DNA of 5,621 nucleotides, taken from the NCBI GenBank assembly GCA_036272815.1, contig DATAYA010000367.1, positions 1 through 5,621 of the forward strand, written 5' to 3'. The stretch is from DATAYA01 sp036272815. Its GTDB lineage: Bacteria > Pseudomonadota > Alphaproteobacteria > Acetobacterales > Acetobacteraceae. Both the position numbers and the translations under genes were made by a program. Positions 1 to 5,621 of the stretch are shown here, piece after piece; positions within the stretch are counted from its first letter, which is position 1; each line of letters begins with the position of its first letter. The notes under the pieces are model-generated. The model was not told where the DNA came from. It saw nothing but the letters and a program-made list of their open reading frames with translations, and made no database searches.

Positions 1-13
1 AGATAGCAACGCC

Positions 14-110
14 GGGCTCCGCCCAGACCCGCCAAAGGGCAGTCGCCCTTTGGAAACCCCGGGATTATCAAGGCTCCGCCTTGAGCGGGGTCCAGGGGCG
101 GAGCCCCTGG
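14..110. repeat. Cluster of four palindromic hairpins (REP-like intergenic element)
   Basis: Four perfect stem-loops lie in under 100 bases. GGGC-TCC-GCCC is at 14-24. CCAAAGGGC-AGTC-GCCCTTTGG is at 32-53. CAAGGC-TCC-GCCTTG is at 69-83. CCAGGGGC-GGA-GCCCCTGG is at 92-110. Three of them are built on one 9-mer, GGCTCCGCC, direct at 15-23 and 72-80 and inverted at 97-105, so the loop is always TCC or its complement GGA. ACCCCG at 56-61 also pairs with CGGGGT at 86-91 and would enclose the third hairpin. Shared cores and loops suggest a repetitive extragenic palindrome family rather than unrelated hairpins. From memory, similar GGCTCCGCC / CCAAAGGGC intergenic repeats are frequent in Acetobacteraceae; copy number in this genome cannot be seen here. 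Likely roles (inference) are 3'-end formation or mRNA stabilisation for metH. Confidence 0.7.
92..110 (-). terminator. Possible 3'-end hairpin of the metH transcript
   Basis: The first hairpin after metH has an 8-bp perfect GC-rich stem with a 3-nt loop and begins 4 nt after the TGA stop. Two or three further hairpins follow at 83-69, 53-32 and 24-14. None is followed by a clear U-run, so it does not meet the standard intrinsic-terminator pattern. It may instead block 3' exonucleases or work as part of the repeat cluster. Termination is inferred from position and stem stability. Confidence 0.4.
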
Positions 111-114
111 CCTT

Positions 115-3100
115 TCACACCGAAAAATATTTTGCGTGCCGGTTCAGGATCACGATGGCGCTCGTGCTCTGCTCGGGGTGGAGCTGCCACTCCTCCGACA
201 GCGAAATTCCGATCCGCTCGGCGTCCAGCAATGCCAGCAGCGGCGCCTGGTCCTCCAGTCTCGGACAGGCAGGATAGCCGAACGAATAGCGCGAGCCGCG
301 ATACGACTGGCCGAGCATCCGCTCCATGTCGCGATCGTCCTCGGCGGCGAAGCCGAGTTCGGCGCGGATGCGCTTATGGGTGTATTCCGCCATCGCCTCG
401 GCCATCTCGACCGAGAGGCCGTGCAGGTAGAGATAATCCTGGTAGCGGTCGTCCTCGAACCAGACGCGGGCGACGTCGGACGCCTTCTGCCCGACGGTCA
501 CGACCTGCAAGCCGATCACGTCGCGCACGCCGTCGTCGATGTCGCGGACGAAATCGGCGATGCACTCGCCGTCCTCGCGCGGCTGCCGCGGCAGGGTGAA
601 GCGGCCGACCTCGCGCTCGCCGTCCTCGCCGAACAGCACGAGATCGTTGCCCTGCCCGGCCGCGTGCCAGTAGCCGTAGATCGCGCGCGGACGGAGGATG
701 TCGTCGGCCTCGGCGAGCGCCAGCATGCGCTTCATCACCGGGCGGAGTTCCTGCTTGGCCCAGCCAAGGAAGTCGTCGAGCGAGCGGCCCTGCTTGCGGA
801 ATCCCCATTGCAGTTGATAGAGGCTGCGCTCGTTGAGGAACGGCACGACCGCGCGCGGGTCCGCCTCGATCACGCGCGGTCCCCAGAATGGCGTGGCAAT
901 CTCGGGGGCGTCCGACGTCATCCGCCGCCGCCGCGCCTGCACCGCCGCGACATCGACCGGGCGGAAGGCGCGCGCATCCGCCTGCCCCAGCGTGCGGCTG
1001 GTATTGCGCGGCTTGCCGGCGCGGCGTGCCTGCACGGCGCCGAGGTAGTCGTCAAAACCGTTGCCCATCACGCGGTCCATCAGGTGCAGCCCGTCGAAGG
1101 CGTCGCGCGCATAGGCGACGCGGCCGGAGGCATAGGCCGCGACGCAATCGTCCTCGACGTAGTTGCGCGTGAGCGCGGCACCGCCGAGCAGCACCGGGAT
1201 TTCGAGGCCCTGCCGCGTCATCTCCTCCAGGTTCTCGCGCATGACAACGGTCGATTTCACCAGCAGGCCGGACATGCCGATCGCATGCGCGCGGTGCTCG
1301 GCGACGGCCGCGAGCATGTCGGGCAGCTTCACCTTGATCCCGAGATTGACGACGCGATAGCCGTTGTTGGTGAGGATGATGTCGACGAGATTCTTGCCGA
1401 TGTCGTGAACGTCGCCCTTTACCGTCGCGAGCACGATCGTCCCTTTCTCCTGCCCCTCGACGCGCTCCATGTGCGGCTCCAGCCAGGCGACGGCAGCCTT
1501 CATGGTCTCGGCACTTTGCAGCACGAAGGGAAGCTGCATCTTGCCCGCGCCGAACAGCTCGCCCACCACCTTCATCCCGTCGAGCAGGATCGTGTTGATG
1601 ATGTCGAGCGGCGCGTGGCTGCGCATCGCGTCGTCGAGATCGTCGGTCAGGCCCTTGCGGTCGCCGTCGATGATGCGGTCGCGCAGCCGCCCCTCGACGG
1701 TCTCGGCGCGCCGGCGTGCCGTCGCTTCCGTGGCTTTCCGGTCGGCGAACATCTCCAGCATCCGCTGCAACGGGTCGTATCCCTCGCGGCGGCGATCGAA
1801 AATCAGGTCCTCGGCGACCGCGACCTCCTCCGGTGCCAGGAGATGCAGCGGGCGGATCTTGCTGACGTGGACAATGGCCCCGGTCATGCCGGCGCGCACG
1901 GCGTGATCGAGGAACACGCTGTTCAGCACGGCGCGCGCCGCCGGGTTGAGGCCGAAGCTCACGTTGGAGAGGCCGAGGATGATCTGCACGTCGGGGAAGC
2001 GCGCGCGGATCGCGGCAATGCCTTCGAGCGTCCACTGCGCCAGCTTGCGGTCGTCCTCGTTGCCGGTCGCGATGGTGAAGGTGAGCGGATCGATCAGCAG
2101 GTCGGATTGCGGCAGCCCGTGCGTGTCGCAGGCGAAGGCAACCAGCCGCTCGGCGACTGCGAGCTTGCGCTCGGCGGTCTTGGCCATGCCGGCCTCATCG
2201 ATCGTGAGCGCGATCACCGCGGTGCCGAAGCGGCGCGCGAGCACCATCCGCGCGGTGGCGGCGCCCTCGCCGTCCTCGAAGTTGATCGAGTTGATGATCG
2301 GCTTGCCGCCATGCAGCTTCAGCGCGCGCTCCAGCACCGGCGCCTCGGTGCTGTCGATCACCAGTGGCGCGTTCACCGACGCGGTGAAGCGGCGGATCAC
2401 CTCGTCCATCTCGGCGCCCTCGTCGCGGCCGACGAAGGCGGTGCAGACATCGAGCGCGTTGGAGCCCTCCGCCATCTGCTCGCGGCCCATCGCGACGCAG
2501 CCATCCCAGTCGCCCGCCTCCTGCAACGCGCGCCATTTCTTCGACCCGTTCGCATTGCAGCGTTCGCCGATGGAGAAAATGGCGTTTTCCTGGCGCAGCG
2601 GCACCTGGCCGTAGAGGCTGGCGACACTCGGCACCCACACGGCGCGGCGCTCGACCGGCGCCGGCCGCCGCTCGCCACGCCGGCGCAGCATCGCATCGAG
2701 GGCCGCGATGTGCGCGTCCGAGGTGCCGCAGCAGCCGCCGATCAGGTTGATGCCGTCCTCGGCGACGAAACGCTCCAGCCAGGTCGCGAGGTCGGCCGGC
2801 GACAGCGGATAGCGGGTGTGGCCGTCGACCAGCTCCGGCATCCCGGCATTGGGCTGGACAGAAATCAAGCCGGGCCAGTTCTTCGCGAGCCAGCCCACGT
2901 GCTCCGCCATCTCCTGCGGGCCGGTGGCGCAGTTGAGTCCGAGCAGTGGCACGTCGAGCGCCTCGATCACGGTCGCGGCGGCGGCGATGTCAGGGCCGAC
3001 CAGCAGCGTCCCCGTGGTCTCCACGGTGACCTGCACGAAGATCGGCGTGTCGGTCCCGGCCGCACCCCGCGCGCGCTTGCAGCCGTTCACCGCGGCCTTC

Positions 3101-3600
3101 AGTTGCAGCGTGTCCTGCGCGGTCTCGATCAGGAAAGCATCGACGCCACCGGCGACCAGCCCGCGCGCCTGCTCGGCGAGTGCCGCCTCCAGCGTGTCGT
3201 AATCGACGTTGCCGAGCGTCGGCAGCTTGGTCCCCGGCCCCATGCTGCCGAGCACGTAACGGTGGCGGTCATCGGCGAACATCTCCGCCGCCTCGCGCGC
3301 GAGTTCCGCGGCGCGGCGGTTGATCTCGAACGCGTGCTCGCTGATGCCGAACTCCCCGAGCGTGATGGGCGATGCGCCGAAGCTGTTGGTCTCCACCAAA
3401 TCGGCGCCGGCGGCGAAGAAGCCGCGGTGGATGTCGCGCACGAGGTCGGGACGCGAGCGCACCAGGATGTCGGTGCAGTTCTCGCAGCCGCAGTAATCAT
3501 GCTCGACGTCGAGCGGTTCGGCCTGCATGCGCGTGCCCATCGCACCGTCGCAGAGCAGCACGCGGTCTCGCAGCGCATCGAGGATATGGGGTCGTGACAT
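115..3600 (-). CDS. metH: Cobalamin-dependent methionine synthase (EC 2.1.1.13), full length
   Basis: This cytoplasmic enzyme transfers the methyl group of 5-methyltetrahydrofolate through cob(I)alamin to homocysteine, giving methionine and tetrahydrofolate. The 1161-residue protein has all four MetH modules. The homocysteine/zinc domain (about 1-310) has zinc ligands C224 in GLNCATGP and C290-C291 in GGCCGTS. The pterin domain (about 335-620) begins with IGERCNANGSKKW. The cap (about 635-710) is followed by the B12 domain (about 718-860), with DVHDIGKN at 730-737 (axial ligand H732), MSGLLVKST near 776 and LLGGAA near 804. The SAM-dependent reactivation domain (about 900-1161) carries RxxxGYPACP at 1104-1113. 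The ATG at 3600 is chosen because MSRPHILDALRD begins the conserved domain. An in-frame ATG 46 codons upstream (3738) would overlap the regulator gene in another frame. As I recall the families, the sequence is closer to actinobacterial and cyanobacterial MetH than to E. coli MetH, for example in LDVCTAFVGRDEG and the C-terminal HPEQSTSAIV. It is the second gene of the regulator-metH operon. Confidence 0.97.
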   Translation of the reverse strand: MSRPHILDALRDRVLLCDGAMGTRMQAEPLDVEHDYCGCENCTDILVRSRPDLVRDIHRGFFAAGADLVETNSFGASPITLGEFGISEHAFEINRRAAELAREAAEMFADDRHRYVLGSMGPGTKLPTLGNVDYDTLEAALAEQARGLVAGGVDAFLIETAQDTLQLKAAVNGCKRARGAAGTDTPIFVQVTVETTGTLLVGPDIAAAATVIEALDVPLLGLNCATGPQEMAEHVGWLAKNWPGLISVQPNAGMPELVDGHTRYPLSPADLATWLERFVAEDGINLIGGCCGTSDAHIAALDAMLRRRGERRPAPVERRAVWVPSVASLYGQVPLRQENAIFSIGERCNANGSKKWRALQEAGDWDGCVAMGREQMAEGSNALDVCTAFVGRDEGAEMDEVIRRFTASVNAPLVIDSTEAPVLERALKLHGGKPIINSINFEDGEGAATARMVLARRFGTAVIALTIDEAGMAKTAERKLAVAERLVAFACDTHGLPQSDLLIDPLTFTIATGNEDDRKLAQWTLEGIAAIRARFPDVQIILGLSNVSFGLNPAARAVLNSVFLDHAVRAGMTGAIVHVSKIRPLHLLAPEEVAVAEDLIFDRRREGYDPLQRMLEMFADRKATEATARRRAETVEGRLRDRIIDGDRKGLTDDLDDAMRSHAPLDIINTILLDGMKVVGELFGAGKMQLPFVLQSAETMKAAVAWLEPHMERVEGQEKGTIVLATVKGDVHDIGKNLVDIILTNNGYRVVNLGIKVKLPDMLAAVAEHRAHAIGMSGLLVKSTVVMRENLEEMTRQGLEIPVLLGGAALTRNYVEDDCVAAYASGRVAYARDAFDGLHLMDRVMGNGFDDYLGAVQARRAGKPRNTSRTLGQADARAFRPVDVAAVQARRRRMTSDAPEIATPFWGPRVIEADPRAVVPFLNERSLYQLQWGFRKQGRSLDDFLGWAKQELRPVMKRMLALAEADDILRPRAIYGYWHAAGQGNDLVLFGEDGEREVGRFTLPRQPREDGECIADFVRDIDDGVRDVIGLQVVTVGQKASDVARVWFEDDRYQDYLYLHGLSVEMAEAMAEYTHKRIRAELGFAAEDDRDMERMLGQSYRGSRYSFGYPACPRLEDQAPLLALLDAERIGISLSEEWQLHPEQSTSAIVILNRHAKYFSV

Positions 3601-3612
3601 GCGGTCTTCGTT

Positions 3613-3618
3613 TCCCTC
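3613..3618 (-). promoter_or_regulatory. metH Shine-Dalgarno overlapping the regulator stop codon
   Basis: On the minus strand GAGGGA (3618-3613) shares its first two bases with the TGA stop of the upstream regulator gene (3619-3617). It lies 12-13 nt before the metH ATG, somewhat longer than the usual spacing. Only 16 nt separate the two genes, which leaves no room for a separate promoter or riboswitch and suggests translational coupling. It supports the ATG at 3600 as the metH start. Confidence 0.65.
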
Positions 3619-4564
3619 AAACGGCGGGTCGAGCGGCGGCAGCGGCCGCCTTCGCGGCCGGCCACAGGCGGATTTCCAACTCTCCCGGCAGTGCCACCGG
3701 GGCGTCGGCGTCGAGGCCGGCGCTGCCGAGGAGGGCACTCATGCGGGCGTCGTCGAAGCCGGGCCAGCGATGCGCCAGCCGCATGGCCGCCGCCGCCCCG
3801 CCATGCGCCGCGAGATCGACCACGATCAGCCGGCCGCCGGGGCGCAGCACGCGCGCGGCCTCGGCCAGTGCCGCCGCCGGGTCCTCGGCATGGTGCAGCA
3901 CCATTTGCAGCACCGCCGCGTCGAACGCGTCGTCGGGCAGCGGCAGGCGATACATGTCGGCCTGCCGCACCGCGCAATGCGTGAGGTCGGGCCGGGCGAG
4001 GCGCGCGCGGGCCAGCGCCAGCATCTCGCGGCTGGCATCGATGCCAAGGCCGGCGGCGACGCGCGGCCCGAGCAGTTCCAGCAGCCGCCCGGTGCCGGTG
4101 CCGATGTCGAGCAGCCGGCCGTTGCCCGCCTGCGGCAGCAGGCGCAGCAGCGCCGCCTCCACCGCCTCGGCCGGCAGGCCCATCGCCCGCATTTCGTCCC
4201 AGTCCGCCCCCTGCCGGCGGAAGCTCTCCGATGCCGCGCGGGCGCGGGCGGCCAGCACCCGCGCGGCCTGCCGCCGGTCGGCGGCAAGCTGCGGGTCATC
4301 CGCCGCAAGCCCCGCCAGCAGGTCGCGGGCGAACGCACCGGCCGGGCCGGCCGGCAGGGTCAGCCAGACATTCGCCCCCTCGCGCACCCGCTCCAGCAGC
4401 CCCGCCTCGCCGAGCAGGCGCAGGTGGCGCGACAGGCGCGGCTGGCTCTGGCCGAGGATTTCCGCAAGTTCGGTCACGCAGAAGCAGCCGCCCGCCGCGA
4501 GGGCCAGCAGCCGCAACCGGGTCGGCTCCGCGCAGGCGCGCAGGCGAGCGAGCAGCGTGTCCAT
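3617..4564 (-). CDS. sahR: ArsR-family regulator fused to a SAM-dependent methyltransferase domain (SahR-like)
   Basis: The 315-residue protein has two domains. Residues 1-85 form an ArsR/SmtB winged helix: AEPTRLRLLAL at 12-22 and recognition helix SQPRLSRHLRLL at 40-51, then a wing ending VWLTL near 70. Residues about 125-295 form a class I methyltransferase fold: motif I LLDIGTGTGRLLELLG (151-166), acidic GLGIDAS (172-178), FDAAVLQMVLHH (214-225) and LRPGGRLIVVDL (240-251). The tail from 303 is alanine-rich. SahR proteins of Proteobacteria are ArsR-family regulators of the SAM cycle that respond to S-adenosylhomocysteine. I recall that alphaproteobacterial members carry such a methyltransferase domain, and the downstream metH fits. 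Arsenic sensing is unlikely: the ELCVCDL motif of ArsR is replaced by GCFCVTEL (C27, C29). The start at 4564 is preferred over the in-frame ATG at 4573 because neither has a Shine-Dalgarno, while the promoter places transcription onset at about 4564 and family members begin with MD. Whether the domain catalyses methyl transfer or only binds ligand cannot be read from sequence. Confidence 0.85.
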   Translation of the reverse strand: MDTLLARLRACAEPTRLRLLALAAGGCFCVTELAEILGQSQPRLSRHLRLLGEAGLLERVREGANVWLTLPAGPAGAFARDLLAGLAADDPQLAADRRQAARVLAARARAASESFRRQGADWDEMRAMGLPAEAVEAALLRLLPQAGNGRLLDIGTGTGRLLELLGPRVAAGLGIDASREMLALARARLARPDLTHCAVRQADMYRLPLPDDAFDAAVLQMVLHHAEDPAAALAEAARVLRPGGRLIVVDLAAHGGAAAAMRLAHRWPGFDDARMSALLGSAGLDADAPVALPGELEIRLWPAAKAAAAAARPAV

Positions 4565-4571
4565 GCGGGGC

Positions 4572-4600
4572 ATCTATACATAAGGATATCTTTATGTCCA
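4572..4600 (-). promoter_or_regulatory. Predicted sigma70-type promoter of the regulator-metH operon
   Basis: On the minus strand TGGACA (4600-4595; 5 of 6 to TTGACA) is followed by a 17-bp spacer and TATAGA (4577-4572; 4 of 6 to TATAAT). A start 6-7 nt past the -10 falls at about 4565-4564, on the ATG of the regulator. This predicts a leaderless mRNA and agrees with the missing Shine-Dalgarno. The AT-rich patch stands out sharply from its GC-rich surroundings. The boxes are seen directly; promoter activity is inferred. Confidence 0.65.
4578..4597. promoter_or_regulatory. Predicted operator: 20-bp near-perfect palindrome
   Basis: ACATAAGGATATCTTTATGT reads the same on both strands except for one mismatched symmetric pair (positions 7 and 14), and is centred on GATATC. 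It covers the whole promoter spacer plus three bases of the -35 box, so a dimer bound here would block RNA polymerase. Homodimeric ArsR-type regulators bind such dyads, and the encoded regulator lies directly downstream. I infer autorepression of the regulator-metH operon. The AT-rich dyad resembles what I remember of SahR sites in Alphaproteobacteria, but I could not compare it with a motif library. Confidence 0.7.
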
Positions 4601-4703
4601 GGGGTGCGAGAACGGCCGGTAATCCCCTCGATCCACCAAGGACCGGCGGGTCCCCGTCCCTCAAATCATCGGATCAACGGCTCTCGGCGGTTCGCGAGTT
4701 CGG

Positions 4704-4722
4704 GCAGAAGCCGACTTCCTGC
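4704..4722 (-). terminator. Weak hairpin after the monooxygenase stop codon
   Basis: GCAGAAG (4704-4710) pairs with CTTCCTGC (4715-4722) across a 4-nt loop, giving seven base pairs with one bulged C. On the minus strand it begins 8 nt after the TAG stop at 4731. No U-run follows, so termination here is only a possibility. A second small hairpin, GGACC-GGCG-GGTCC, is at 4640-4653. The remainder of the gap between the genes shows nothing else I can identify apart from the promoter and operator. Confidence 0.3.
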
Positions 4723-4730
4723 TCTCCGCC

Positions 4731-5621
4731 CTACTGCACCGCGGGACCTTCGGGCATCCCATAGACCGGTGTCGGGATGCCCTCCATCCGCGCCTTGAGC
4801 TGCAACGACAGGAACTGCGAGTAGTGCCGCGACTGGTGCAGGTTGCCGCCGTGGAACCACAGCGCGTCCTGGCGCGTCGGCTTCCACATGTTGCGCAGCT
4901 CGCCCTCCCAGGGGCCCGGGTCCTTGGTCGTGCCGGAGCCGAGACCCCAGCAACGGCCCACCTTCTCCGCCACCGCCTGCGAGATGAGCTGCGCCGCCCA
5001 GCCGTTCATCGAGCCGTAGCCGGTCGCATAGACGATCAGGTCGGCCGGCAACTCGGTGCCGTCGTCGAACGCGACCGACCGCTCGCGGATTTCCTCCACC
5101 GCCGCACCGGGCCCGCTCTTGAGCCGGATCTGGCCGCCGCCGACGAGGTCGGACGCGCCGACGTCGATGTAATATCCCGAGCCGCGCCGCAGATATTTCA
5201 TGAACAGGCCGGAGCCGTCCTCACCGAAATCGAGCATGAAGCCCGCATCCCGCAGCCGGTCGTAGAAGGCGGCGTCGCGCCGCGCCATCTCCGCGTACAC
5301 GGGCGTCTGCTGCCCGGCCATCATCCTGTATGGCACCGACGCGAAGATCAGGTCGGCCGTCTCGTGGTCGATGCCGTTCCGCACGGCCTGTTCCGAGTAG
5401 AGCGGGCCGAGGCCCAGCTCCATCAGCGTCTCCGACCGCGCGACGAGGGTCGAGGAACGCTGGACCATGGTGACGTCGGCCCCGGCCTCCCACAGGGAAG
5501 CGGCGATATCGTGCGCCGAATTGTTCGAGCCGATGACGATGCACCGGCGGCCGGCATAGGCGTCGGGGCCGGGATGCCGGCTCGAATGGTGCTGCTCGCC
5601 CTGGAAGCGCCCGGCGCCGGG
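4731..5621 (-). CDS. Flavin-containing monooxygenase-like FAD/NAD(P)-binding protein, C-terminal part
   Basis: The frame is open to the window edge at 5621, so only the last 296 residues are visible; numbering here starts at the edge. FQGEQHHSS (6-14) matches the FxGxxxHxxx signature of class B flavin monooxygenases. It is followed by the NAD(P)-binding Rossmann turn CIVIGSNNSAHDIAASLWEAGADVTMVQRS (within 27-56), where GSNNSA replaces the usual GxGxxG/A. DLIVYATGY (ending 202) is the late ATG motif that precedes the last FAD-contacting segment. HGGNLHQSRHYSQ (267-279) near the end is typical of the COG2072 group as I recall it. Such enzymes oxygenate soft nucleophiles or ketones using NAD(P)H, FAD and O2; the substrate cannot be predicted. 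The in-frame ATG at 5468 is not the start, because the signature and Rossmann motifs lie upstream of it. The N-terminal FAD domain lies beyond the window; many relatives of this subgroup are about 600 residues with an NTF2-like N-terminus. No functional link to the methionine operon is evident. Confidence 0.88.
   Translation of the reverse strand, partial: PGAGRFQGEQHHSSRHPGPDAYAGRRCIVIGSNNSAHDIAASLWEAGADVTMVQRSSTLVARSETLMELGLGPLYSEQAVRNGIDHETADLIFASVPYRMMAGQQTPVYAEMARRDAAFYDRLRDAGFMLDFGEDGSGLFMKYLRRGSGYYIDVGASDLVGGGQIRLKSGPGAAVEEIRERSVAFDDGTELPADLIVYATGYGSMNGWAAQLISQAVAEKVGRCWGLGSGTTKDPGPWEGELRNMWKPTRQDALWFHGGNLHQSRHYSQFLSLQLKARMEGIPTPVYGMPEGPAVQ

Noticed and set aside
122..133. AT-rich near-palindrome GAAAAATATTTT near the metH end
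   Set aside because: It is explained by the Lys-Tyr-Phe-Ser codons of the conserved AKYFSV C-terminus and lies inside the coding sequence.
136..3597. An 1153-codon open frame on the plus strand covering almost all of metH
   Set aside because: It is in exact codon register with metH, so each of its stops would need a TTA, CTA or TCA codon in metH, and these are avoided in this GC-rich genome. The translation is low-complexity and resembles no family I know, while the minus strand encodes a complete MetH.
3601..3616. SAM, SAH or cobalamin riboswitch controlling metH
   Set aside because: Only 16 nt separate the two genes and the predicted operon mRNA is leaderless, so no aptamer fits. The region upstream of 4600 shows no recognisable riboswitch core.
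3601..3738. 46-residue N-terminal extension of MetH starting at ATG 3738
   Set aside because: It overlaps the conserved end of the regulator gene in another frame, is not MetH-like, and there is a better-placed start at 3600 with a Shine-Dalgarno.
3617..4564. Arsenic-resistance regulator (arsR) or arsenite methyltransferase (arsM)
   Set aside because: The three-cysteine arsenite site is incomplete in the winged-helix part, the methyltransferase part lacks the conserved cysteines expected of ArsM, and the neighbour is metH rather than ars genes.
3527..4798. A 423-codon plus-strand frame opposite the regulator gene
   Set aside because: It has the same codon-register shadow effect, an Arg/Ala/Gly-rich translation with no recognisable domain, and it crosses the predicted promoter.
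4731..5468. Monooxygenase gene starting at the in-frame ATG at 5468
   Set aside because: The frame stays open to 5621, and the FxGxxxH signature and NAD(P) Rossmann turn lie upstream of that ATG, so it is an internal methionine.

Overview
The window is a GC-rich bacterial chromosome segment in which every gene I can support lies on the minus strand. Codon use is strongly GC-biased: metH has essentially no TTA, CTA or TCA codons, so a very long shadow frame is open on the opposite strand. The ArsR-methyltransferase fusion next to metH and the GGCTCCGCC-type palindromic intergenic repeats point to an alphaproteobacterium, most likely Acetobacteraceae/Rhodospirillales. That placement rests on remembered patterns and is not proven.

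Layout in transcription order (right to left). (1) 5621-4731: the C-terminal 296 residues of a flavin-containing monooxygenase-like protein; its 5' part lies outside the window. (2) 4730-4565: a short intergenic region with a weak hairpin after the monooxygenase stop. It also holds a compact promoter whose 17-bp spacer is filled by a near-perfect 20-bp palindrome. (3) 4564-3617: a fusion of an ArsR-type winged helix and a class I SAM-dependent methyltransferase domain, resembling the SAH-responsive regulator SahR. (4) 3600-115: a complete 1161-residue cobalamin-dependent methionine synthase, MetH, starting 16 nt after the regulator stop codon, with its Shine-Dalgarno overlapping that stop. (5) 110-14: a cluster of four small perfect hairpins, three built on the same 9-mer, downstream of metH.

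Regulator and metH form a two-gene operon. MetH remethylates homocysteine to methionine, the precursor of SAM, and SAH is what remains after methyl transfer. A regulator carrying a methyltransferase-like SAM/SAH-binding domain is therefore well placed to sense the methylation cycle and control its own operon through the palindrome. The promoter geometry suggests a leaderless regulator mRNA starting at or next to the ATG at 4564. The monooxygenase looks functionally separate. I found no clearly new system; the regulatory architecture at 4564-4600 and the hairpin cluster at 14-110 are the most informative non-coding features.
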